Source of the DNA: Desulfofundulus thermobenzoicus
GTDB lineage: Bacteria > Bacillota > Desulfotomaculia > Desulfotomaculales > Desulfovirgulaceae
NCBI RefSeq assembly: GCF_009428905.1
Contig: NZ_WHYR01000025.1
Span: forward strand, 1 to 53,731
Length of the DNA stretch: 53,731 nucleotides
Reading direction: 5' to 3'
The notes beneath the pieces are model-generated. The model was not told where the DNA came from and did not search any database. It saw nothing but the letters and a program-made list of their open reading frames with translations. This document shows positions 1 to 7,509 of this stretch, piece by piece. The position numbers were made by a program, and so were the translations under genes. The first letter of the stretch is position 1, and each line of letters opens with the position of its first letter.

Positions 1-93
1 CCCGGGGCCGAGGTCTCTCTGTCACCCCAGGAAATATTTCCACGGAGGTGTAAAGCCTGGTCATGGGGAGGCCGCTTAACAAGAAATGGTACA

Positions 94-594
94 GTGTATC
101 AGGAATTGTTAAGTTATTTGAACCAGGTGATTCCCTTTGGGGAGTTAAAGCTTTACAAAATAGGTGAAATAGCCAAACTGGCGGGGGTGAGCAGACGGAC
201 CATAGACTATTACACCAATCTGGGCCTGTTAAAACCCGTACGGTCGGAAACAAATTACCGGTATTATTCTCAAGAAACCCTTTACAGGTTAAAGGTTATT
301 GAAGATATGAAAAGGCAAAGGTTTACCCTCGAGGAAATAAAGGAGCAAATGGACCTCCTGGACGACCGGTTATTCGCAATGGGCAGGGAAAGGGAGGGCG
401 GAATGCCCGGGGCCGGTTTTCTTAAGGTTCAGCTGAAGGAACTGGAAAACCAGCTTGACCAGTTGCATTCCATGGTGGCCAATCCGGATATCTCCGGTCA
501 GGGCGCTTTGACATTAAGGCAGGTGCTGATCCGGAACCTGGCGCTTATCCAGGCGTTACTCCTTTATGTCAACGAAATAATGCCCCTCTTGTGA
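94..594 (+). CDS. MerR-family transcriptional regulator
   Basis: Probable DNA-binding regulator of 166 residues. The segment KIGEIAKLAGVSRRTIDYY near residue 22 is a MerR-type winged helix-turn-helix, followed by the usual YRYYS wing and a basic helix. The C-terminal half is short, with a likely dimerising helix (LKELENQLDQLHSMV) and no cysteine cluster, so the effector is unknown. The GTG at 94 lacks a convincing ribosome site. Family members normally begin close to the KIGE motif, so the true start could be the TTG at 118 or GTG at 127. It precedes htpX by about 50 bases in the same direction and could regulate it. Family call is firm; target and start are not. Confidence 0.8.
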   Translation: MYQELLSYLNQVIPFGELKLYKIGEIAKLAGVSRRTIDYYTNLGLLKPVRSETNYRYYSQETLYRLKVIEDMKRQRFTLEEIKEQMDLLDDRLFAMGREREGGMPGAGFLKVQLKELENQLDQLHSMVANPDISGQGALTLRQVLIRNLALIQALLLYVNEIMPLL

Positions 595-643
595 ATAAAT
601 ACGGAACCATCTTTTGGATTAAATGGGGGAGGTAGAATTTGGA

Positions 644-1489
644 ATGAACACTCTGAAGGTCTGGGTGTTAATGGGCGCCCTGTCCATTCTGCTGGTATTG
701 CTGGGCAACGCCATCGGCGGCCAGGCCGGGGCGATGGTATTCCTGTTCCTGGCGCTGGCGATGAACTTCTTCGGATATTTTTACAGCGATAGGATAGCCA
801 TTGGCATGACCGGATCATACCCGGTTTCCGAGGCCGAGGCACCCGAGCTTTACGCCATGGTCAGGAGGCTTTCCCAGCGGGCGGGTATTCCCATGCCCCG
901 GCTCTTTGTCACTCCTTCGGAACAGCCCAATGCCTTTGCTACCGGGCGCAATCCCGCCCATTCGGCGGTGGCCGTGACGGAAGGGATTATGCGGCTGTTG
1001 AACAGGTCCGAGGTAGAGGGTGTGCTGGCCCACGAAATTGCCCATATCAAAAACAGGGATGTGCTGGTGGGTACCATTGCCGCCGTTCTGGCCGGCGCCA
1101 TCACCATGATGGCCAACGCCTTCCAGTGGGCGGCCATATTCGGGATGGGCAACAGCGACGATGAAGAAGAAGGCGGCAGTATGGCGGGCGGTTTTCTCAT
1201 GGCCATTCTGGCCCCCGTAGCGGCCATGATTATTCAGATGGCCATTTCCCGCTCCAGGGAATATCTGGCCGACGCCACCGGCGCCCGCATCGCCGGTACG
1301 CCCGACGGTCTGGCCAACGCCCTGGAAAAGCTGGAGTGGGCGGCCCGGCAAATCCCCATGAATGTTAACCCGGCCACTTCCCACCTGTTTATTGTCAACC
1401 CCCTTTCCGGCACTTCTCTGGTAAAACTGTTCAGTACCCACCCGCCCATTCAGGACAGGGTGGCCAGGCTCCGGAAAATGAAAGTTTAA
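644..1489 (+). CDS. htpX: HtpX-like M48 membrane zinc protease
   Basis: Membrane-embedded zinc metalloprotease that degrades misfolded membrane proteins. Of the 281 residues, the N-terminus holds two hydrophobic segments (about residues 5-25 and 28-45), the catalytic zinc motif HEIAH lies near residue 133, and another hydrophobic region follows (about 150-205). The third zinc ligand is probably the Glu in SREYLADA. The ATG at 644 is chosen because GGGGGAGGT at 626-634 sits at normal spacing; the in-frame ATG at 623 would place the ribosome site inside the gene. Length matches the family (about 280-295). An intrinsic terminator follows directly. Confidence 0.93.
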   Translation: MNTLKVWVLMGALSILLVLLGNAIGGQAGAMVFLFLALAMNFFGYFYSDRIAIGMTGSYPVSEAEAPELYAMVRRLSQRAGIPMPRLFVTPSEQPNAFATGRNPAHSAVAVTEGIMRLLNRSEVEGVLAHEIAHIKNRDVLVGTIAAVLAGAITMMANAFQWAAIFGMGNSDDEEEGGSMAGGFLMAILAPVAAMIIQMAISRSREYLADATGARIAGTPDGLANALEKLEWAARQIPMNVNPATSHLFIVNPLSGTSLVKLFSTHPPIQDRVARLRKMKV

Positions 1490-1512
1490 CGGGTTATTAC
1501 CCGGGTTGATTT

Positions 1513-1550
1513 ACCGGGCAGTGATGGTCAGCCTGCCCGGTCCATTTTTT
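1513..1550 (+). terminator. Intrinsic terminator after htpX
   Basis: ACCGGGCA (1513-1520) pairs with TGCCCGGT (1534-1541) across a 13-base loop, and a run of T follows. Confidence 0.8.
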
Positions 1551-1591
1551 ATGTCCCTCATTAGGTTCAGTTTCCCCGGGTGGAGTTGACA

Positions 1592-1690
1592 ATGTTCGAC
1601 CGCTTCCAGCAAAACGTCGTCGAGCTGGTCAAAAACGGAGATATCGACTACGGTATGGCATTTGAATCTGGCATTCCGAATCCTCGTTAA
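1592..1690 (+). pseudogene. Possible remnant of a ModA/WtpA-type binding protein
   Basis: A 32-codon frame, ATG at 1592 with a weak TGGAG site upstream, reads MFDRFQQNVVELVKNG then DIDYGMAFESGIPNPR. The VELVKNGDIDYGMAFES part resembles the ELLKSGEIDYAFEYES segment of tungstate/molybdate-binding proteins. Nothing matching lies on either side, so if the likeness is real this is a broken relic. The window does encode a tungsten-type aldehyde oxidoreductase. The match is short and from memory, hence low confidence. Confidence 0.25.
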
Positions 1691-1721
1691 ACTGACGGGT
1701 ACGGGTATGTTACCTGCAATT

Positions 1722-2846
1722 CTATCCCTGCCGCCCGTTCACCTCTTCCGCCAGCTCCAGGATCCTGTTCAGTACCTTCTGTCTTCTGGCCTCGATGTCT
1801 TCAAAGTTCATGTAGGGGATATAATAGGTTTCCATTTCGTCGTGGGTTTTCTTGGCCCGGTGGATGAAGTCGGTGGCTTCCTCCATGCAGCGCCGGTACA
1901 TTTCCCGGGCGGTATCCCTTTCGGCCAGCAGCAGTTGTTCGGCCACCGGCTTCACACAGGTCATGGTGTCAATGACCACGTCACCGTTCTGGGGTTTATA
2001 ATAGTGGGGCTCCACGGAGTTGACCACGGCCATGTCCAGGGCGGGAAAGACCAGGTGTTCAATGCGGGACGGGTCCAGGGCGCAGTGGTAGGCCTCCACG
2101 TCAAAGCCGCGCATTAAAGCGGCGTCCATGATCCGGCGTACCAGGGTGGTTTTGCCGGTGCCGTCGTCGCCGTTGATAATATAGCGTTTCTTCAGATGAC
2201 CCACAATGGTGTCCAGGTAACTGACCGCACCGTCGGGAGTATTGCCGGTGGCAAAGAGGTGCCGGGCTTTGGGGTTGTCGGTCTGGCGTGGTTTGCCGAT
2301 GAAAATGTCATGGGTCAGTTCCAGGGAAAGGCGGTCAAAGGCGCCCACGTTAAATGCCCCGGTATCCCGGTAATAGCTGCGCACTTCTTCCAGGAACAAA
2401 TGTGCTGCCGCCAGGTAGCGGTAGGCCCGTTTGAACAGCCGGCCCACCTCCTGGTTTAAAGCCATGATTTCCTTCTTGTGTGCCCGCAGGCCTTCCTCGT
2501 TCCAGTGATCCCCCAGGTGAATGATTTCATCCACTGCCCCCGGGTTTTTGGGATCCACCATGTGGGGGGCGGTGCCGTCCAGCAATGCCACCCGGATGGC
2601 CCGGATGACCACGCCATCCAGGGAACCGTTATCCGAGGAGCAGCAGTGAAATTCCACGTCGTAGCCCCGTTCCAGCATTTCCTCGCCGATCTTGCGCATG
2701 AAGGTGGATTTGCCTACACCCGGGCCGCCTTTGATGACGAAAATGCGGGTGGCGTCCGGTTCAATGATGTAGTCGTAAAAGGAATAAAAGCCCTGACAGG
2801 TATTGTTGCCCGGAAAAACCTTTTTCAACCTGCCCTTTGTGCCCAC
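1722..2846 (-). CDS. Two-P-loop ATPase of unknown function (PRK06851-like)
   Basis: Predicted cytoplasmic ATPase of 374 residues with two Walker A motifs: GGPGVGKST near residue 40 and GDDGTGKTT near residue 220. It is a tandem duplication of one nucleotide-binding module; the two halves share the pattern P-loop, then RG(Y/F)DVE, then H or YHC. This architecture is known from Firmicutes as an uncharacterised ATPase family. The GTG start at 2846 is preceded on the minus strand by AAAGGAGGT at good spacing; a longer frame upstream would ignore this site. It lies downstream of GS1 on the same strand but behind a terminator, so it is probably transcribed separately. Substrate unknown. Confidence 0.75.
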   Translation of the reverse strand: MGTKGRLKKVFPGNNTCQGFYSFYDYIIEPDATRIFVIKGGPGVGKSTFMRKIGEEMLERGYDVEFHCCSSDNGSLDGVVIRAIRVALLDGTAPHMVDPKNPGAVDEIIHLGDHWNEEGLRAHKKEIMALNQEVGRLFKRAYRYLAAAHLFLEEVRSYYRDTGAFNVGAFDRLSLELTHDIFIGKPRQTDNPKARHLFATGNTPDGAVSYLDTIVGHLKKRYIINGDDGTGKTTLVRRIMDAALMRGFDVEAYHCALDPSRIEHLVFPALDMAVVNSVEPHYYKPQNGDVVIDTMTCVKPVAEQLLLAERDTAREMYRRCMEEATDFIHRAKKTHDEMETYYIPYMNFEDIEARRQKVLNRILELAEEVNGRQG

Positions 2847-3160
2847 TGACCGCAACCTCCTTTTCCGGAAAGGCTGGCAGAAGGAAGACGCCAGTGCGGC
2901 GAACCCTTTACCAGGCGCCCTCCCCCCAATCCTTGCTGTGCCGGCCCCGGTTTGCTCACTAGTGATTATATCGGGCCGCGTCCCTGAATATGACAACATA
3001 TTGCCGGAATGGTGCTGTTTGGACAAAATTCGTCAGGTATAAAGGCCTCCCGGCCATGATGGCGTGGATTATTTCGCCGGTTTCAACCAGGGCTTAAAGG
3101 GAGGGATAAAAGGTGACCCGGGGTTTGCGGGTGAGGGCGGATGTGCCGGAACGGGTATTC
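2847..3160. other. Intergenic region upstream of the two-P-loop ATPase gene
   Basis: About 310 bases without a supported gene. On the minus strand a TATAAT hexamer (plus 2964-2969) may be the -10 of the ATPase gene, but no good -35 lies at standard spacing. The remainder shows no recognisable feature. Confidence 0.35.
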
Positions 3161-3199
3161 AAAAAAGCAGGGAGCGGGGAAAACCCGCTCCCTGCTTTT
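3161..3199 (-). terminator. Intrinsic terminator of GS1
   Basis: A near-perfect hairpin, AAAAGCAGGGAGCGGG against CCCGCTCCCTGCTTTT, with an A-rich flank on the plus strand that is a T-run in the minus-strand transcript. It sits just after the GS1 stop codon. Confidence 0.88.
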
Positions 3200-3211
3200 G
3201 GCATTCATTTT

Positions 3212-4645
3212 TTAGATGTCGAAGTAGAGGTAGAACTCATAGGGGTGGGGTCTGGTGCGCACTTCGTCGATTTCCTTTTCCCTCTTATAATCGATCCATG
3301 TTTCAATGACGTCCGGGGTAAAAACGTCGCCCTTGAGCAGGAAGGCGTGGTCCTTTTCCAGGGCATTGATGGATTCTTCCAGCGAACCGGGGACCTGCGG
3401 GATTTCCCGGGCTTCTTCCGGTGGCAGTTCATAAATATCCTTATCCAGCGGCTGGCCGGGGTCAATGCGATTCTCAATGCCGTCCAGGCCGGCCATGAGC
3501 ATGGCGGCAAAGGCCAGGTAGGCGTTGCAGGAGGGGTCCGGCGGCCGGAATTCAATGCGCTTGGACTTGGGGCTGGGCGAGTACATGGGGATCCGGATGG
3601 CAGCCGAACGGTTGCGCTGGGAATAAACCAGGTTGACCGGTGCCTCATAGCCGGGAACCAGCCGTTTATAGGAATTGGTGGTGGGCGCACAGAAGGCCAT
3701 TAATGCCGGCGCATGTCTTAAAAGCCCGCCGATAAAATACAGGGCCGTCTGGGAAAGCAGGGCGTAGCCCTTGGGATCATAGAACAAATTTACGCCGTCT
3801 TTCCACAGGCTGATATGGGTATGCATGCCGCTGCCGTTGTCGCCAAAGAGGGGCTTGGGCATGAAGGTGGCCACCTTGTTATGCTTCCGGCAGACGTTTT
3901 TAACGATGTACTTGTACATCATCAACTTGTCGCCCATATTGACCAGGGAGTCGAATTTCATGTCTATTTCCGCCTGCCCGCCGGTGGCCACTTCGTGGTG
4001 ATGGACCTCCACTTTAATACCTGCTTTTTTCATGGTTAACACGATTTCGCTGCGCAGGTCCTGCAGGGAATCGTGGGGGGGAACGGGGAAATAGCCCTCT
4101 TTGTAACGGGGTTTGTAGCCAAGGTTGGGGTTTTCCTCCCGCCCGGTGTTCCAGGCCCCTTCATTGGAATCGATAAAATAATATCCATAATGCTGGTTCT
4201 GGGCAAACCTCACGTCGTCCAGAATGAAAAATTCCGCTTCCGGCCCATAGTAACTGGTGTCGGCAATACCGCTTTTCTTTAAATAATCCTCCGCCTTTTT
4301 GGCCACATAGCGGGGGTCCCTGGTGTAAGGTTTTTTGGTCATCGGATCAAAAATGTCACAAATCATTGAAAGAGTGGGTACCTGGCAAACGGGGTCCAGG
4401 ACCGCTGTGTTGGGGTCGGGGATTAAAATCATGTCGCTCTCGTTAATTTTCTGGAACCCCCTGATGGAAGAGCCGTCAAAGCCGACGCCTTCCACGAAAA
4501 TGCTGTCCATCAGGTCATCCATTTCCGTGAGTTCTTCGGCAGGCATGGAAAAGTGTTGCCACAGGCCCGGCAGGTCGTTAAATTTTAAATCGATTATTTC
4601 AATATTGTTCTCTTTGATAAATTGCAGTACCTCATCAGGCTTCAC
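3212..4645 (-). CDS. glnA: Glutamine synthetase type I (GS1)
   Basis: ATP-dependent synthesis of glutamine from glutamate and ammonium. The protein has 477 residues, longer than the other three paralogues here. It carries all expected catalytic signatures: MDSIF...[16 protein letters not shown] (metal-binding Glu pair), [21 protein letters not shown] (flap Glu) and [10 protein letters not shown]. The C-terminus ([12 protein letters not shown] and following) resembles the long enterobacterial type, including a Tyr at the position adenylylated there; no adenylyltransferase gene lies in the window. The GTG start at 4645 has AAGGAGGAG seven to eight bases upstream. It is opposite in strand to the rest of the nitrogen island and has its own long leader. 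Probably the main biosynthetic enzyme. Confidence 0.95.
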   Translation of the reverse strand: MKPDEVLQFIKENNIEIIDLKFNDLPGLWQHFSMPAEELTEMDDLMDSIFVEGVGFDGSSIRGFQKINESDMILIPDPNTAVLDPVCQVPTLSMICDIFDPMTKKPYTRDPRYVAKKAEDYLKKSGIADTSYYGPEAEFFILDDVRFAQNQHYGYYFIDSNEGAWNTGREENPNLGYKPRYKEGYFPVPPHDSLQDLRSEIVLTMKKAGIKVEVHHHEVATGGQAEIDMKFDSLVNMGDKLMMYKYIVKNVCRKHNKVATFMPKPLFGDNGSGMHTHISLWKDGVNLFYDPKGYALLSQTALYFIGGLLRHAPALMAFCAPTTNSYKRLVPGYEAPVNLVYSQRNRSAAIRIPMYSPSPKSKRIEFRPPDPSCNAYLAFAAMLMAGLDGIENRIDPGQPLDKDIYELPPEEAREIPQVPGSLEESINALEKDHAFLLKGDVFTPDVIETWIDYKREKEIDEVRTRPHPYEFYLYFDI

Positions 4646-4947
4646 AAAAACTCCTCCTTGAATGTGGGAATGGAGGGAACGATAGTTCCCAAGGGCAACT
4701 CCTTTGCAAAGGAAAAACAAAAAAGACGCTTTTACCGCCAGGTCTTCCTCGACCTGTGAAAAGACGCCTTTGTCGATGGGTATATGTAGCTTTAGCAATA
4801 ATATGGGAAAACCGGGAAAATGATAGAAATCTGACTGACCCGCGGGGTTGCCCGGCGGTACCCTCCCCTTTGACGGCCTCCTCTTCCGGGCAGGGAGCGA
4901 TCCCCTTCACTGTTTATTTTTTATCACAGAGGATTATGTTCTGTCAA
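4646..4947 (-). promoter_or_regulatory. GS1 promoter and structured leader
   Basis: On the minus strand a TTGACA (plus 4942-4947) with TAAAAA 18 bases downstream forms a promoter giving a leader of roughly 270 bases. The leader contains a perfect hairpin CAGGTC-GAGGAA-GACCTG (plus 4739-4756) with a six-base loop. Its 3' arm overlaps AAGAC, which can instead pair with GTCTT followed by a T-run (plus about 4717-4747), a terminator-like structure. This mirrors the ANTAR-type leaders of the plus-strand genes, but the loop starts with G instead of A and no clear first hairpin is seen. Confidence 0.5.
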
Positions 4948-4972
4948 TAATAAATTAGCCTGCTCCCGGGGG

Positions 4973-5003
4973 TTACCCTTTTTATGTATACCCGTGTTAT
5001 AAT
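4973..5003 (+). promoter_or_regulatory. Probable promoter of the first ANTAR gene
   Basis: A perfect TATAAT lies at 4998-5003; the -35 (TTACCC near 4973) is weak and spaced about 19 bases. The short distance to the gene (36 bases to the preferred ATG) leaves no room for an antitermination leader. Confidence 0.45.
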
Positions 5004-5038
5004 GAAAGTCAATGACGAGAAACGGGGTGTGGTCTTGC

Positions 5039-5635
5039 ATGTTCAGGACCCGCATAATCATAGCCCACAGCGATAAAGATTTTACCCGCCGGTTAAAGGA
5101 GATTTTACGCCATGCCGGTTATATGGTGGTGGGGGATGCCGGGGATGGACGGGTTTTATTGCAAATGGTTTTTCAAACCACACCGGATCTGGTGATCATG
5201 GAAGACCAGCTGCCCGGTGGGGAGGGGATCAGCGTACCCGGAATTATCGAGGAGCACCGGGTGGCGCCGGTGGTTCTGACTACCGGTGCGCTGCATTACA
5301 ATCCAGCGGAACTGGTCCGTGTTCCCGGGGTGTACGGTATACTGCCCGGACCGCTTCTGGAGGAAATGGTGGTTCCCACCATCGAAATGGCCCTGGCCCT
5401 CTTCGAGCGGGTTATGCGCCTGGAGAAGGAGATCGGTGCATTGCGCCGTACCCTGGAGGAACGTAAACTGGTGGAGCGGGCCAAGGGATTGCTTATGGAA
5501 AAAAAAGGTTTGGGAGAGAGGGAGGCGTACAAATACCTGCAAAAGTTGAGTATGGATCGCTGCCTGTCCATGGCACGGGTAGCCCGGGAGCTGATCGGCC
5601 GTCTGGAAAAGAAGAACCGCGACCCTCTGTCATAA
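5039..5635 (+). CDS. ANTAR-domain antiterminator with degenerate receiver
   Basis: RNA-binding antiterminator of 198 residues. It has a receiver-like domain (about 1-115), a coiled-coil linker (LEKEIGALRRTLEERK) and a C-terminal ANTAR domain (about 140-190, signature ERAKGLLMEKKGLGEREAYKYL). The receiver is atypical: the phospho-acceptor position holds Glu55 instead of Asp, the acidic pocket is HSDKD, and the conserved Lys near the end (normally in a KPF motif) is replaced by LPGP. It is therefore unlikely to be phosphorylated normally. The ATG at 5039 fits the receiver boundary; the in-frame ATG at 5012 lies almost on the predicted transcription start. It stands directly upstream of GS2 and probably acts on the leaders of this cluster. 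Confidence 0.88.
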   Translation: MFRTRIIIAHSDKDFTRRLKEILRHAGYMVVGDAGDGRVLLQMVFQTTPDLVIMEDQLPGGEGISVPGIIEEHRVAPVVLTTGALHYNPAELVRVPGVYGILPGPLLEEMVVPTIEMALALFERVMRLEKEIGALRRTLEERKLVERAKGLLMEKKGLGEREAYKYLQKLSMDRCLSMARVARELIGRLEKKNRDPLS

Positions 5636-5734
5636 ATTCCTTCCGGCTCCGGGGGTTCGCCTGTTTCCAGGAAACTGGTTCTTGTTTTTAAAAACCGGGA
5701 ATGTATGTATACAGTATTTCCTGTGAATAAATCC

Positions 5735-5762
5735 TTGATTTTTGTCGCTCTCCTGCTATAAT
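5735..5762 (+). promoter_or_regulatory. Promoter of the GS2 leader
   Basis: TTGATT (5735-5740), a 16-base spacer and TATAAT (5757-5762), immediately upstream of the hairpin leader. Confidence 0.7.
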
Positions 5763-5768
5763 TAACCT

Positions 5769-5847
5769 TGTACAGTTAGGTGCAGGGCAACGGCGTCCTG
5801 ATTCAGATCCACGCCTGGTGGATCTGAGTTGGGGCGTTTTATTTTTT
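5769..5847 (+). promoter_or_regulatory. ANTAR-type dual-hairpin antitermination leader of GS2
   Basis: Hairpin P1 is TGTAC-AGTTAG-GTGCA (5769-5784). Hairpin P2 is AGGGC-AACGGC-GTCCT (5784-5799), with loop A at position 1 and G at position 4. The 3' arm of P2 (from 5795) is also the 5' arm of a long terminator that pairs through CAGATCCAC/GTGGATCTG and ends at GGGGCGT, followed by T-rich sequence to 5847. P2 and the terminator are thus mutually exclusive, as in EutV-type antitermination. Confidence 0.8.
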
Positions 5848-5866
5848 GACGAGGGAGGGATTGACC

Positions 5867-7186
5867 ATGCCCACCCTGACCGGGGAAGACGTGCTCCATA
5901 AGGCGCGGGAATATAATGTTAAATTCATCCGTCTGCAGTTTACCGACATCTTTGGCGTATTCAAAAATATAGCCATTACCGTGGAGGAACTGCCCAGGGC
6001 ACTGGAGGGCCGGGTTATGTTCGACGGTTCTGTGATTGAGGGGTTTGTCCGGAACCGGGAATCGGACATTTACCTTTTACCCGACCCGTCCACCTTTGTC
6101 ATTTTTCCCTGGCGACCCCGGGAGGGAGCGGTGGCCCGTCTCATTTGCGATATCCTTGCTCCCCAGGGTGAACCCTACGGCGCCTGTTCCCGGGCCGTCT
6201 TAAAACGAGCGCTGGCCCGGGCCGGCCGGATGGGCCTGGAATTCCGGGTGGGTGCCCAGGTGGAATTTTTCCTTTTTCATACCGATGCCCAGGGCAAGCC
6301 CACTGTGGTTACCCACGACCGGGCCGGTTTCTGCGATTTAACGCCGGTGGACCTGGGTGAAAACGCCCGCCGGGATATGGTACTCACCCTGGAAGAGATG
6401 GGTTTCAATGTTTCTTCATCCCATCATGAGATTGCGCCGGGGCAGCACGAGATCTTTTTAAAAGAAGACGATGCCCTGGCTGTGGCCGATACCATGGCTA
6501 CCTTTAAATTTGTGGTGCGTACCATTGCCCAGCGCCACGGCCTGCACGCCTCTTTCATGCCCCGGCCGCTGGCCGGTTGCAATGGTTCCGGTATGCACCT
6601 GCACCAGTTTTTATGGCGGGACGGGCAAAACGCCTTTTACGACCCGGCCGGGGAACACGGCTTGAGCGAGCTGGCGTACCGGTATATCGCCGGGTTGATT
6701 GCCCACGCCGGCGGTTTGACGGCCATCGCCAATCCCCTGGTAAACAGCTACAAAAGGCTTCTACCCACCGACCTGGCGCCGGTGCTGGCGGCCTGGTCGG
6801 AGGAAAACCGCAGCACCATGATCCGGGTGCCGGCCCAGCGGGAAGGGGGTACCCGGGTGGTTTTACGCAGTCCCGATCCCACCGCCAACCCTTACCTGGT
6901 TCTGGCGGTCTCCCTGGCGGCGGGACTGGACGGCATCGGGCGGGGTTTAATGCCGCCCGCCCCGCTGGCCGAAAATCACGCCCCGGTAAAAGAACTGATT
7001 CGCCGGATGGGGCTTCCCCGCAACCTGTTCGAGGCACTGCAGGCCCTGGCTAAAGACCCCGTCATCAGGGAGGTGCTGGGACCCCAGATTACCGGCCGTT
7101 TCCTGGAGGCCAAGGAGGATGAATGGGAACGCTACCAGTCCCAGGTGCACCAGTGGGAACTGGATGAGTACCTGACATACTTTTAG
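5867..7186 (+). CDS. Glutamine synthetase paralogue lacking catalytic residues (GS2)
   Basis: A 439-residue protein clearly of the type I glutamine synthetase fold (MFDGS, APGQHE, NGSGMH, NSYKRL all present), but several residues needed for catalysis in the family are changed. Gln131 replaces the first Glu of the GPExE metal motif. Leu303 replaces the ammonia-site Glu of the GYEAPV flap. Glu313 replaces the Arg of SARNRS. Val332 replaces the metal-binding Glu of RIELR. GS3 and GS4 keep all four. It is probably inactive as a glutamine synthetase and may be regulatory, form mixed oligomers, or act on another substrate like gamma-glutamylamine ligases. ATG at 5867 follows GAGGGAGGG. It sits between the first ANTAR gene and the FMN protein under an ANTAR-type leader. 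Confidence 0.88.
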   Translation: MPTLTGEDVLHKAREYNVKFIRLQFTDIFGVFKNIAITVEELPRALEGRVMFDGSVIEGFVRNRESDIYLLPDPSTFVIFPWRPREGAVARLICDILAPQGEPYGACSRAVLKRALARAGRMGLEFRVGAQVEFFLFHTDAQGKPTVVTHDRAGFCDLTPVDLGENARRDMVLTLEEMGFNVSSSHHEIAPGQHEIFLKEDDALAVADTMATFKFVVRTIAQRHGLHASFMPRPLAGCNGSGMHLHQFLWRDGQNAFYDPAGEHGLSELAYRYIAGLIAHAGGLTAIANPLVNSYKRLLPTDLAPVLAAWSEENRSTMIRVPAQREGGTRVVLRSPDPTANPYLVLAVSLAAGLDGIGRGLMPPAPLAENHAPVKELIRRMGLPRNLFEALQALAKDPVIREVLGPQITGRFLEAKEDEWERYQSQVHQWELDEYLTYF

Positions 7187-7240
7187 TCCGGTCCGGTGGG
7201 TCCAGGGCTAAAAGCCCGGGCACATGCGTTGAATAGCCAG

Positions 7241-7295
7241 TGTGTCAGAGAACCGTCCCCTGACACACTGCTGACACACTGACACATGACACATA
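7241..7295. repeat. REP-like palindrome with TGACACA repeats
   Basis: TGTGTCAG (7241-7248) pairs with CTGACACA (7260-7267) around the loop AGAACCGTCCC, followed by three further TGACACA units up to about 7293. The compact palindrome with a GGGACGGTTCT core is typical of dispersed extragenic palindromes in clostridial genomes. Confidence 0.55.
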
Positions 7296-7509
7296 AGGAG
7301 GTGGTGCCTGCCGAAGGTATATATCCATTGATTCCCCTTTGCGCTGTTCCCGAGCAACCACCGGAGAAAAGGGCGCCGGCCGGTCCAGATAGAAAGAAAA
7401 AGGGCACCGGTGAAAAGGCGCCCGGAGAAAGCCGGCCGTCAGGCAAACCAGGGCCGGCTCCCAAAGACCACATTATTGATTTTACCTTATTTTTCAGGAG
7501 GATGGAACC
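7296..7509 (+). promoter_or_regulatory. Structured leader of the FMN glutamate-synthase-like gene
   Basis: Two GC-rich hairpins: GGGCGCC (7371-7377) with GGCGCCC (7417-7423), and GCCGGCC (7431-7437) with GGCCGGC (7452-7458). Each is preceded by a CCGGAGAAA direct repeat. There is no T-run and no AAYG hexaloop, so it does not look like the ANTAR leaders nearby. Function unknown. Confidence 0.35.

Noticed and set aside
815-1441. Long open frame on the minus strand opposite htpX
   Set aside because: It mirrors the codon pattern of the GC-rich htpX gene, has no ribosome site or family motifs. Similar antisense frames opposite GS3, GS4 and the glutamate synthase genes were dropped for the same reason.
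4830-4860. GGGCAACCCC in the GS1 leader as an ANTAR P2 loop
   Set aside because: The loop would have C at position 4 and the arms do not pair well.
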